A stretch of DNA of 47,478 nt from Lachnospiraceae bacterium (lineage in GTDB: Bacteria > Bacillota > Clostridia > Lachnospirales > Lachnospiraceae), in NCBI GenBank assembly GCA_017514845.1, contig JAFWIM010000250.1, positions 1-47,478 of the forward strand, read 5' to 3'. Below are positions 8,084-16,610 of the stretch, piece after piece (position 1 is the first letter of the stretch; every line of letters begins with the position of its first letter). The notes beneath the pieces were generated by a model. It worked only from the letters and a program-made list of their open reading frames with translations, did not search any database and was not told the DNA's origin. The position numbers were made by a program, and so were the translations under genes.

Positions 8084-9274
8084 TCAGTCTGCTGCGTGTC
8101 TCCCTGCATTTGCTCCCGTCGACCATGCAAGCTGCAGATTCCAGCCACCGCAGGCGCCGTCGATGTCCAAAAGCTCTCCTGTGATAAAGAGACCGGGGCA
8201 GATCCTGGACTCTGAGGTGGCCGCATCGACCTCGTATGTGCGGATACCGCCGGACAAGACCTGGGCGCTTCCGGCTCCGGCAGAACCTTTCACAAAAAGC
8301 GTGCACGCCTTGATGTTCTCCGTGAGCTCCGCGATATTGTGAGCGCCGCCTGTCAGCGCGGGAATGAGTTTTTCGGGGAAGAGACCTGTCAGGATCGATT
8401 TCATGTCGTCTGTCCCGAGAAGAATCCGTCTTGACTCAAGGAAAGCCTGCGTCATCTCCCTGTCAAAGTCGGGGAAAAAATCGAGTTTGAGTGTTACCGG
8501 GAGACCGCCGCCCATGAGGATCAGAGCTCTCCCCGAGATGTTGAACACCGGTATGCCGGAGACTCCCTGCTCGGTCAGCTGGAGCTGGCCTGTCTCGGAG
8601 GCGAGCATAATGCCCTCTGACCACAGAGAGCAAGTTCCCTGGATCCGGACACCTGCCCAGCCCTTTTTCTCCGCTCCTTCGCACACGAGCGGCACAAGGG
8701 ATGGCCGCTGGGGTACTGTGCTGTGGCCGAGACTTTCGGCGAGCGTAAGACCGTTGCACGGAAGCTGGGATTTGACCAGAGAGGCAGCGGTGCCGCACGC
8801 TAGGATCACACTGTCGGCTCTGTAGGTCCAGGTGGACGTCTGTACGTCGAAATGATCGTCTTTTTTGGTTACAGCGGTGACTGTCTCATTATTCTTGATT
8901 TTAATTCTGAGCTTTGCGGCTTCCCGGAGGAGGCAGGCGAGAACACTCTCCGCCTGTCCCGCATAGGGGTAGATCCATCCGTCCCTGCTCGTCGTGTAGA
9001 GACCGATCTCGGTGAAGAAGCGGATCGTATCCTGCACGGAAAACGCGTCGAGCGCGCGGGCGGCAAAGCCCGGGTCAGTGCCGTGGTATGCGTGGCGGGG
9101 GTCACCGGTGTTGGTCAGATTGCATTTGCCGTTGCCGGTGCGGAGCAGCTTTCTGCCCGGCTTTTTTTCCTTTTCAAGGATCGTGACGGCGGCTCCGCCT
9201 CTTGCCGCCATGATTCCGGCCATGAGACCGGACGCGCCGGCACCGATGATGATGACCTGCTTAATATCTGACAT
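8084..9274 (-). CDS. HI0933/YhiN-family flavoprotein (annotated as aminoacetone oxidase family)
   Basis: FAD motif IIGAGASGLMAGIMAARGG near the N-terminus followed by GRKLLRTGNGKCNLTN, the hallmark of the HI0933/YhiN family. The C-terminal signature LLDIDGACGGWNLQLAWSTG closes the FAD site. The length of 396 aa is typical. Database labels such as aminoacetone oxidase rest on thin evidence and the physiological role is unknown. The start is the ATG with AGGAG six nucleotides upstream; the open frame extends five codons further without a ribosome-binding site. The 350-bp region upstream holds the structured repeat at 9412-9608. Confidence 0.85.
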   Translation of the reverse strand: MSDIKQVIIIGAGASGLMAGIMAARGGAAVTILEKEKKPGRKLLRTGNGKCNLTNTGDPRHAYHGTDPGFAARALDAFSVQDTIRFFTEIGLYTTSRDGWIYPYAGQAESVLACLLREAAKLRIKIKNNETVTAVTKKDDHFDVQTSTWTYRADSVILACGTAASLVKSQLPCNGLTLAESLGHSTVPQRPSLVPLVCEGAEKKGWAGVRIQGTCSLWSEGIMLASETGQLQLTEQGVSGIPVFNISGRALILMGGGLPVTLKLDFFPDFDREMTQAFLESRRILLGTDDMKSILTGLFPEKLIPALTGGAHNIAELTENIKACTLFVKGSAGAGSAQVLSGGIRTYEVDAATSESRICPGLFITGELLDIDGACGGWNLQLAWSTGANAGRHAAD

Positions 9275-9312
9275 AAATAACTCCTGCAAAGTGGTCGGTT
9301 CAAATTTCAGAG

Positions 9313-9419
9313 AGACAGATGCGTGGCTGACAGTACAGTAAAGGCAGTATTGGAGTTTTGCTGTCGGCGTAAGGCATCCTATCCATATGAGAATGAGATA
9401 GATTCGTGGTTGACAGTTC
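9313..9419. repeat. 83-bp-spaced direct repeat at the edge of the structured element
   Basis: Two 24-nt sequences, 9313-9336 and 9396-9419, match at 20 of 24 positions (pattern AGAYAGATKCGTGGYTGACAGT). The right copy runs into the left terminal inverted repeat of the element at 9412-9608; the left copy is also followed by a degenerate form of that end (CAGTAAAGGCAGTATTGG). It looks like a partial duplication of the element's left boundary. Confidence 0.6.
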
Positions 9420-9608
9420 AGGCAGGCTGATTTGGAATATCGTTACAGGCGCAAACATCAATCTTCGTGAGAAAAGCATTGCATATCCGACTGAAAGATC
9501 GAAACATGCGTAGCATGTTTCAAGCTTGCAGGGAAGGATATGCGCTTTTCGATGAAGATGATGTTTGAGCCTGTTTAATGGACTTCGGTACAGCCTGTCC
9601 GAACTGTC
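9412..9608. repeat. Structured intergenic element, copy A (complete)
   Basis: A 197-bp element with imperfect terminal inverted repeats: GACAGTTCAGGCAGGCTG at 9412-9429 and its complement with two changes at 9591-9608. The interior folds on the plus strand as nested helices: ATCTTC/GAAGAT (9461-9466 with 9554-9559), GAAAAGC/GCTTTTC (9471-9477 with 9544-9550), GCATATCC/GGATATGC (9481-9488 with 9536-9543), CTGAAAG/CTTGCAG (one mismatch; 9491-9497 with 9525-9531) and GAAACATGC/GCATGTTTC (9501-9509 with 9513-9521, triloop GTA). The outer stem continues through AAACATCA/TGATGTTT. Compensatory changes relative to the 31-kb copies support the fold. No coding potential is apparent. It fills most of the gap between the methionine gamma-lyase-like gene and the YhiN-like gene. 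Confidence 0.8.
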
Positions 9609-9626
9609 TTAAGGTCTGATCTACAA

Positions 9627-10910
9627 TTACGGGAGGGTGACAAGCCCGGCGTTTTTCATCTCCTGCAGAGACATGAGGATGCCAAGCTTAGCGGACGGCC
9701 AGGTGAGACCGCCCTGAAAATAGACCGAATACGGCGGGCGGATCGGCCCGTCAGCGGAAAGCTCAATCGAGGATCCCTGAACAAACGCCCCTGCCGCCAT
9801 GACGACCGGGTCGTCGTAACCGGGCATATCCCATGGCTCCGGGGTGACAAAGGAGTCGACCGGCGCGGCCTTCTGAATGCCTTTGCAGAAGGCGACGACC
9901 GCTTCCGGTGAGCCGAGGGTGATCGACTCAATGATGTCGTGCCGATCCTCTTTCCCGTCAGGCAGGGCGGAAAATCCGAGCCGCTCGTAGACATTTGCTG
10001 CAAATATCGCCCCCTTGAGAGCGGATGCCGTTACAATGGGGGCCATGAAAAAGCCCTGATAGAAGGCGGGATTCACGCCCAGTGACGGGCCGACTTCGCT
10101 GCCGAGGCCGGGGCACGTCATGCGGTAGGAAGCGTTTTCAACATACAGAGCCTTGCCGGCGATGTAACCGCCGACGGGGGCCAGGCCGCCGCCCGGATTC
10201 TTGATGAGGGAACCGACGATGAGGTCCGCTCCGACATCGGACGGCTCGATCGGCTCAGTGAATTCACCGTAGCAGTTGTCAACCATACAGATGATATCGG
10301 GACGGACGCTCTTTACACAGGCAATGGCTTCACCAATCTGGGCTACGGACAGTGTCTTTCTCACTTCATAGCCCTTGGAACGCTGTATCGTGATCATTTT
10401 TGTCTTATCGCTGATTGCCTTTCTGATACCTGCAAGGTCAAAATTGCCGTCCGGCAGCAGGTCGACCTGCCTGTAGGTGACGCCGTACTCAGCCAGAGAG
10501 CCTCTTGACGGGCGGATCCCTATGACTTCCTCGAGGGTGTCATAAGGCTTTCCCGCAATCGATATGAGCTCGTCGCCCGGCCGCAGATTGCCGAACAGTG
10601 CAATCGCGAGAGCGTGGGTGCCGCATGCGATGAGTGGCCGGACGAGCGCTGCCTCCGTGTGGAACACCTTGGCGTATACTTCCTCCAGCGTGTCACGGCC
10701 GATGTCATTGTAGCCGTAGCCGGTCGTCGTTCCGAGGCAGGCTTCGCTCACGCGGCATTCCTGCATGGCACCGATGACCTTCAGCTGGTTGATCTCTGAG
10801 ACTTCGTCTATTACTGCGAAACGGCCGGCAAGCTCGCAGCAGATGCTCTCTCCGTATCGGAAGACATCTTCGTCGATGCCGAGGCCTTTATAAATATTTG
10901 TCTTATTCAT
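9627..10910 (-). CDS. Methionine gamma-lyase-like PLP enzyme (COG4100, 'aluminium resistance protein')
   Basis: PLP-dependent fold-type I enzyme of 427 aa. Family landmarks: GTTTGYGYNDIGRDTLEEVYA near the N-terminus, CMVDNCYGEF with Asp210 to contact the pyridine nitrogen, and GSLIKNPGGG with Lys236 as the probable Schiff-base lysine. Relatives are labelled methionine gamma-lyase family or aluminium resistance protein; the real substrate, probably a sulfur amino acid, is not established. Its ATG shares one base with the miaA stop (TAATG) and has AAAGGA upstream, so it is the last gene of the miaB-mutS-mutL-miaA operon. Confidence 0.88.
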   Translation of the reverse strand: MNKTNIYKGLGIDEDVFRYGESICCELAGRFAVIDEVSEINQLKVIGAMQECRVSEACLGTTTGYGYNDIGRDTLEEVYAKVFHTEAALVRPLIACGTHALAIALFGNLRPGDELISIAGKPYDTLEEVIGIRPSRGSLAEYGVTYRQVDLLPDGNFDLAGIRKAISDKTKMITIQRSKGYEVRKTLSVAQIGEAIACVKSVRPDIICMVDNCYGEFTEPIEPSDVGADLIVGSLIKNPGGGLAPVGGYIAGKALYVENASYRMTCPGLGSEVGPSLGVNPAFYQGFFMAPIVTASALKGAIFAANVYERLGFSALPDGKEDRHDIIESITLGSPEAVVAFCKGIQKAAPVDSFVTPEPWDMPGYDDPVVMAAGAFVQGSSIELSADGPIRPPYSVYFQGGLTWPSAKLGILMSLQEMKNAGLVTLP

Positions 10911-11866
10911 TACTGTCCTTTCTTAAGCCCGATCGTACTGGCCATGAACTCCGCAATTTTAATGCTGTCTCCGCCAAAGTCAGCGCGGTCGATCCAGATG
11001 GCGTCTTTTTCCCGCTTGAACCAGGTGACCTGCCGCTTTGCGTAGTGGCGGCTGTCCCTCTTCAGGACCCGCACGGCCTCATCAAGGTCGTATCTTCCGT
11101 CCATACAGTCGAGCATCTCCTTGTAGCCGAGCCCCTGCATGGAGACCATATCGCGGGTGAGTCCCATCTGGCGGAGATACAGGACTTCGTCGTAGAGTCC
11201 CTCCGCCATCATAAAGTCGACTCTCCGATCGATCCGGTCGTACAGCACTGCTCTGTCATCGTTCAGCACAAAGAAATGAAGATCATAAGGAGTCTCCCGC
11301 TGCCGCTCTGCCTCGTTGTGGGCAGAGATCGTCATGCCGGTCTCTTTGTAGTATTCCAGCGCGCGGATGACACGCTTCAGATTGTTCGGATGGATCGTCT
11401 CATAGGAGACAGGGTCGATCGTTCTGAGCCGCTCGTGGAGAGCCTCGTTTCCGTGTTCCGCCGCATAAGCTGCAAGTTCCTCCCTGTATTCGGGCAGAGA
11501 ACCGGTCTCCGAGAAGTCTATATCGCGGGTCACTGCCTGAATATAGAATCCGGTGCCCCCGCAGAGAATCGGGATTTTTTCTCTGGAGATAATGTTCGAT
11601 ATCGCTTCCCTGGCCATACGCGCATATCTCACGACATCGAATTCCTCCGTTGGGTCGGCGACATCGATCAGATAATGGGGAATTCCCATCATCTCTTCTT
11701 TTGTGATTTTGGCTGAGCCGATATCCATGTGGCGGTAGACCTGCATGGAGTCGGCGGAGATGATCTCTCCTCCGATCATGCGGGCCAGTTCGACAGCGGC
11801 CGCACTCTTTCCGGATGCGGTGGGGCCTGCTACAACGATCAGCATAGGTTTATCTTTCTTAGTCAT
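10910..11866 (-). CDS. miaA: tRNA dimethylallyltransferase MiaA
   Basis: Transfers a dimethylallyl group from DMAPP to N6 of A37 in tRNAs reading UNN codons; MiaB, encoded upstream in the same operon, then methylthiolates that base. P-loop GPTASGKS near the N-terminus, the SADSMQVYRHMDIGSAK segment with the catalytic Asp, and DVADPTEEF are all present; 318 aa, full length. The ATG shares its A with the mutL TGA stop (TGATG), and a GTG one codon earlier is an alternative start. No good ribosome-binding site is visible, so translation probably depends on coupling to mutL. Confidence 0.96.
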   Translation of the reverse strand: MTKKDKPMLIVVAGPTASGKSAAAVELARMIGGEIISADSMQVYRHMDIGSAKITKEEMMGIPHYLIDVADPTEEFDVVRYARMAREAISNIISREKIPILCGGTGFYIQAVTRDIDFSETGSLPEYREELAAYAAEHGNEALHERLRTIDPVSYETIHPNNLKRVIRALEYYKETGMTISAHNEAERQRETPYDLHFFVLNDDRAVLYDRIDRRVDFMMAEGLYDEVLYLRQMGLTRDMVSMQGLGYKEMLDCMDGRYDLDEAVRVLKRDSRHYAKRQVTWFKREKDAIWIDRADFGGDSIKIAEFMASTIGLKKGQ

Positions 11867-13884
11867 CACACTATTCTCTTAAAACGTTTTTCCAGTTCAC
11901 TTTCCGTAAATGAGATGATTGTCGGACGACCGTGCGGGCAATGATAGGGGTCATCGCACTCGTCGAACAGCTCGTTGATCAGCGCCCTGGCCTCGGAAGC
12001 CGAAATCCTGTCGCCTCCCTTGACGGCAGCTTTGCAGGCCTCTGTCGCGACGCGGCGCACATAGATTTCCAGTTTCTTTGGATCCTGGGTGATTTCAAGA
12101 CTGTCCAGAAGTTCTGTGAAGAGCTGCTTTGATCCGAGAGCTTCCATTGAATATGGGACCGCACTGATCTTGTACTCCCTGCCGCCGAAAGGCTCTATCT
12201 CAAAGCCGGCCTTGCTGAAGGCTTCCATATACTCATCGAGCAGGGCTTTCTCCTCTTCGGTGACGGAGAAAATGACAGGCGGCGAGACCATCTGGGATGT
12301 GATCCCGCTCTGTTCATACTGCTTCATAAACCTGCAGTACAGGACTTTCTCGTGAGCTGCGTGCTGATCGATCATGAACAGAGTGTTCTGATACTGAACG
12401 ATCCAGTATGTGTTGAAAGCGCAGCCGATGATGACCCTGTCAGGCTCGGCCTTAGGATCAAGAAAGTCATCAAATATGCTCTGCTGTTTATAGGCCATCG
12501 GCCCGTCCGCGGAGCGCACTGTCTCTGCGGCTTCTCCCGTCGCCTCATTGCTGTCCGCAGTCTGTATGCCTGAAGCACCCGCTGACTGTATAATCGGGTC
12601 ACCGGCAGCAGGCAGGCTTGTTTGCCCCACAGCCTGCATCTCCGTGTCACGCACAGCCGGCAAGCCGAATCCGCCTGCTGTCCGCACATTCATCGAACTC
12701 GATTCCTGCGCTGTAGTTCTGTCAGGCGTCTGCCTCTCAAAAGCACCCGGCGCTGGCGTGTCTGCACCGGTGCCCCCGTAAGTGGGTTTCTCTCGCAGGT
12801 AATTCTTTTCAAATGGTGCAGGCGCCGCATACCTGACTTCTTTCTTTTCAACTTTTGGCTTTACGGGAGGATTGAGAGAAGACCGGATGATCATCTCCTG
12901 CTCGTACAGAGCCTTTTTTATGCAGGTCGATAACTGATTCAGGATAAATCGCTCGTCGGAGAAGCGCACATCCATTTTAGTCGGATGTACATTCACATCG
13001 ACAGCGTCACCCGTGACAGTGATCATGAGGCAGGTGAACGGATACTGGTGCTGCATGAGCTTGTTCCCGTAACCGTCCTCTATCCCTAAGGAAATGACGC
13101 GGCTCTTGACATAGCGGCCGTTCACATAGTAATTTTCAAAGTTTCGGTTGCCCCTGCAGATCGACGGCTTTGCGATAAAGCCTTTAATCTGTATTCCTTC
13201 CTCAGAGTAGTCGATGGGAAGGAGCTCCGAGGCAAGCTCGCGGCCGTAGATGTGATAAATCGTGTCCTTCAGATTGCCGCTGCCGGTCGTCGCAAGGCGT
13301 GACGCCCCGTTCACAATATATTCGAAGGCGACGCTCGGGTTCGACAGGGCCAGCTGCTCGACAATGCTGCCTACATGGGCAGCTTCTGTCATCGCTGTCT
13401 TGAGGAACTTCGCTCTTGCGGGAGTGTTATAGAAAATGTCGCGGATGACGAAGGTTGTTCCGTCCGGCGCTCCGATCTCTTCAAGCAGCTTTTCGCGGCC
13501 GCCCTCGATCACATACCTCATGGCAGTGATCTCATCTTCCGTTTTGGTGATCAGTTCTACCCTGCTGACAGCTGCTATGGACGAGAGGGCTTCACCTCGA
13601 AAGCCGAGGGAAGCGATCCCCTTGAGATCCTCGACGGATTTGATCTTGGACGTGGCGTGGCGCAAAAAGGCCAGACGGATCTCATCCGGGGCTATGCCGG
13701 ACCCGTCATCGGTGATACGGATCATCCTGATGCCGCCGTCCCGGATCTCGATCGTGATTCTTGCCGCTCCCGCGTCGATGGCATTTTCTGTCAGTTCCTT
13801 GACCACGGATGCCGGTCTCTCGACGACTTCACCGGCCGCAATTTTATCGATAGTGTTCTGGTCTAATACATGTATGCTGCTCAA
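11866..13884 (-). CDS. mutL: DNA mismatch repair protein MutL
   Basis: GHKL ATPase with N-terminal motifs DQNTIDKIAAGEVVERP, ENAIDAGA and DDGSGI plus GFRGEALSSI, a low-complexity linker (about 350-480), and a C-terminal endonuclease domain. The endonuclease motif reads DQHAAHEKVLYC (506-517): the last conserved position, normally Glu, is Cys517. The other metal-site motifs, ACKAAVKGG and CPHGRP, are present, so nicking activity is likely but altered. Translation starts at TTG, with AAGGA eight nucleotides upstream inside the mutS 3' end; no in-frame ATG lies near. It follows mutS by 5 nt. Confidence 0.95.
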   Translation of the reverse strand: MSSIHVLDQNTIDKIAAGEVVERPASVVKELTENAIDAGAARITIEIRDGGIRMIRITDDGSGIAPDEIRLAFLRHATSKIKSVEDLKGIASLGFRGEALSSIAAVSRVELITKTEDEITAMRYVIEGGREKLLEEIGAPDGTTFVIRDIFYNTPARAKFLKTAMTEAAHVGSIVEQLALSNPSVAFEYIVNGASRLATTGSGNLKDTIYHIYGRELASELLPIDYSEEGIQIKGFIAKPSICRGNRNFENYYVNGRYVKSRVISLGIEDGYGNKLMQHQYPFTCLMITVTGDAVDVNVHPTKMDVRFSDERFILNQLSTCIKKALYEQEMIIRSSLNPPVKPKVEKKEVRYAAPAPFEKNYLREKPTYGGTGADTPAPGAFERQTPDRTTAQESSSMNVRTAGGFGLPAVRDTEMQAVGQTSLPAAGDPIIQSAGASGIQTADSNEATGEAAETVRSADGPMAYKQQSIFDDFLDPKAEPDRVIIGCAFNTYWIVQYQNTLFMIDQHAAHEKVLYCRFMKQYEQSGITSQMVSPPVIFSVTEEEKALLDEYMEAFSKAGFEIEPFGGREYKISAVPYSMEALGSKQLFTELLDSLEITQDPKKLEIYVRRVATEACKAAVKGGDRISASEARALINELFDECDDPYHCPHGRPTIISFTESELEKRFKRIV

Positions 13885-13889
13885 TTCAC

Positions 13890-16538
13890 TTATCCTTTCC
13901 AGCGATTGTTGAGCTTATTCTGGAGCCTGTACAGTTCATTCATGGCTTCGATCGGAGTCAGCTCCATGACTTTCATCTCCGCCAGCTCCTTCAGAATGTC
14001 CTCATCTCTCACGGTGTCGAACAGCGTCATCTGCGCGAGGTCGACGTCATCGTAGTGCTGCGGCTTTTTCGCTTTCGGCTTCGGCTGTCCTGCCACAGTT
14101 TCAATGGCGGCTGTGATATCCGCGCTGGACAGCTCATCGAGAAGCTGCCCGGCCCTCGAAAGGACCGCCTCCGGGACGCCGGCCAGTCTCGCGACCTGTA
14201 CGCCGTAACTCTTGTCGGCACCGCCCTTCACGATCTTTCTTAGGAATACGATACCGTCCCCCTTCTCGCGGACTGCTATGCAGTAATTATTGACGCCGTC
14301 GATCTTGCCCTCGAGCTCTGTCAGTTCGTGGTAGTGGGTCGCGAACAGTGTCTTCGCCCCGATGATTCTTCGGTCCGCCACGTACTCGATGACGGCCCAT
14401 GCGATGGAAAGACCGTCGAATGTGGATGTGCCGCGGCCGATCTCATCGAGAATGAGCAGAGATTTGCTGGTGGCGCTCCGCAGAATATTGGCAACCTCCG
14501 TCATTTCCACCATAAAGGTGCTCTGGCCGCTGCCGAGGTCATCGCTCGCACCGATCCTGGTGAAGATTCGGTCGACGAGACCGATATCCGCTTTTTTGGC
14601 CGGGACGAAGCTGCCGATCTGCGCCATAAGTACAATCAGCGCGACCTGCCGCATATAGGTGGACTTGCCCGCCATGTTGGGGCCTGTGATGACAGAGATG
14701 CGTTTTTTCTTATTATCAAGCAAGGTGTCGTTGGGGACAAAGGCTTCATTCTCGATCATCTTCTCCACAACGGGATGCCTGCCCTGCTTGATCTCAATAG
14801 TGCCGTTCGTATTCAGCTTCGGACGCACATAGTGGTTCCTGCGGGCAACTTCAGAGAGCGATGCCAGAACATCGATCTCTGACACGATTCTGGCTGTGTC
14901 CTGAATGCGCACGATATTGTCGCCGATCTGATCGCGGATACTGCTGAAGATCTCATACTCGAGAGAATTGAGCTTATCTTCCGCACCGAGGATCTTGTCC
15001 TCCAGCTCCTTGAGGCGCGGCATTGTATAGCGCTCTCCTCCGACGAGTGTCTGCTTTCTTGTGTAGGTATCCGGCACCATGTTCTTAAAGGAATTAGATA
15101 CTTCAATGACATAGCCGAAGACGCGATTGAACTTGATCTTCAGTGTGTGGATGCCGGTCTTCTCCCTCTCCTCGGCCTCGAGCTGGGCGAGCCAGTCCTT
15201 GCCCTCGGTCCTTGCGTGGCGGTACTCATCCACATCGGGGTCATAACCGTCCTTAATGATGCCGCCCTCTTTCATAGCGAGGGGCGGATCATCGCAGATG
15301 GCATCGCCGATCAGCGAGCAGAGGTCATCCAGCGTGTCGAAGGTCTCAAGAAATGTCATAAATCTCGATCCGGACAGTTCCGAAAGGAGAGCCTTTATAT
15401 GGGGCAGCATTTCAAGTGACGAGCGCAGCGCGATCAGGTCACGCGGATTAGCGCTCTTGTAGCTGATACGGGCTGCGAGGCGTTCAAGGTCATATACGGG
15501 ATTAAGGTATTCGCGGATCTCGGCGCAGGTGATTTCATTTGCATTCAGCGCTTCAATCGCGTCATACCGGGCGTTGATCGCGTCTGCGTTGATCAGGGGC
15601 TGCTCGATCCACGTGCGGAGCATGCGGGCGCCCATGGCAGTCTTCGTCTTATCGAGCACCCAAAACAGAGACCCTCGCTTCTCTTTCTCGCGCAGCGTCT
15701 CTATGAGTTCAAGATTTCGCATTGCCGTCCCGTCAACAATCATGAATTCTTCGGTGTGGTAAGGCTGAATTCTTGATATATGCGTCAGATCGTTTTTCTG
15801 TGTCTCGAAGAGGTATGTGAGCAGCGCGCCGGCGGCGTTCATGCCGCACGTGAACTCTCCGATACCGAGGCCTTCCAGCGTGGCTACATGGAAGTGGTCG
15901 AGAAGCGTCTTTCTGCAGACAGTGTCTCCGAAATATCTCGGGTCCATCGGTGAAATCATGATGCCGAGACGACCGCGCAGATCCTCTATATCGAGACCGG
16001 ACATCATGAGGGCTTCGCTGCAAATGATCTCTGACGGAGACAATTTGTATATCTCATCCGTCAGCTTGCGAATGCTGTCGACTTCTGTCAGCATAAAGTC
16101 GCCCGTTGTGACATCTGCGCAGGCGATGCCGAACCGATCCTCGGTGCAGACAATGCTCATGAGGTAATTGTTCCGACTTTCACTGCCGGCATCTACCTCC
16201 AGATTCGTCCCGGGTGTGACGACGCGGGTCACTTCCCTCTTCACCAGTCCTTTGGCCAGCTTCGGGTCCTCGACCTGATCGCAGATCGCGACCTTCTGGC
16301 CCTTTTTTATAAGTCTGCTCACATACACGTCGAGTGCGTGATGCGGAACGCCGCACATCGGTGCCCGCTCCGGCAGACCGCATTCTTTTCCTGTCAATGT
16401 GAGTTCCAGCAGTCTCGATACGTGGACCGCATCGTCGAAGAACATCTCGTAGAAGTCCCCGACCCGGTACATGAGGACGCAGTCTTTGTACTGCTCCTTC
16501 ATCTTCACGTACTCCTGCATCATTGGTGATAATGCCAT
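13890..16538 (-). CDS. mutS: DNA mismatch repair protein MutS
   Basis: Mismatch-recognition ATPase of 882 aa. The Phe-X-Glu mismatch-reading motif lies in VGDFYEMF (Phe29, Glu31). The Walker A motif GPNMAGKS is at 619-626 and Walker B in LLILDEIGRGTSTFDG, followed by the TLFATHYHELTEL region. The C-terminal clamp/tetramer part ends in NKLNNRWKG. The ATG has GAGG nine nucleotides upstream. It sits 72 nt behind miaB and 5 nt ahead of mutL, so mismatch repair and A37 tRNA modification share one transcript here, as in many Clostridia. Confidence 0.97.
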   Translation of the reverse strand: MALSPMMQEYVKMKEQYKDCVLMYRVGDFYEMFFDDAVHVSRLLELTLTGKECGLPERAPMCGVPHHALDVYVSRLIKKGQKVAICDQVEDPKLAKGLVKREVTRVVTPGTNLEVDAGSESRNNYLMSIVCTEDRFGIACADVTTGDFMLTEVDSIRKLTDEIYKLSPSEIICSEALMMSGLDIEDLRGRLGIMISPMDPRYFGDTVCRKTLLDHFHVATLEGLGIGEFTCGMNAAGALLTYLFETQKNDLTHISRIQPYHTEEFMIVDGTAMRNLELIETLREKEKRGSLFWVLDKTKTAMGARMLRTWIEQPLINADAINARYDAIEALNANEITCAEIREYLNPVYDLERLAARISYKSANPRDLIALRSSLEMLPHIKALLSELSGSRFMTFLETFDTLDDLCSLIGDAICDDPPLAMKEGGIIKDGYDPDVDEYRHARTEGKDWLAQLEAEEREKTGIHTLKIKFNRVFGYVIEVSNSFKNMVPDTYTRKQTLVGGERYTMPRLKELEDKILGAEDKLNSLEYEIFSSIRDQIGDNIVRIQDTARIVSEIDVLASLSEVARRNHYVRPKLNTNGTIEIKQGRHPVVEKMIENEAFVPNDTLLDNKKKRISVITGPNMAGKSTYMRQVALIVLMAQIGSFVPAKKADIGLVDRIFTRIGASDDLGSGQSTFMVEMTEVANILRSATSKSLLILDEIGRGTSTFDGLSIAWAVIEYVADRRIIGAKTLFATHYHELTELEGKIDGVNNYCIAVREKGDGIVFLRKIVKGGADKSYGVQVARLAGVPEAVLSRAGQLLDELSSADITAAIETVAGQPKPKAKKPQHYDDVDLAQMTLFDTVRDEDILKELAEMKVMELTPIEAMNELYRLQNKLNNRWKG

Positions 16539-16610
16539 AGTCTTTATCCTCTATATAGTAGGAATCGTCCTCTGACCCTGCGAGCCCTGGTCATCGCATG
16601 AGCCTTTGCT

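Noticed and set aside
10898-11716. 272-aa plus-strand open frame
   Set aside because: Antisense to miaA, whose P-loop and family motifs are intact.
11851-11869. Antibiotic-resistance or mobile gene signals around mutL-miaA
   Set aside because: Overlapping stops and starts here are ordinary translational coupling; no insertion sequence or base-composition break is visible.
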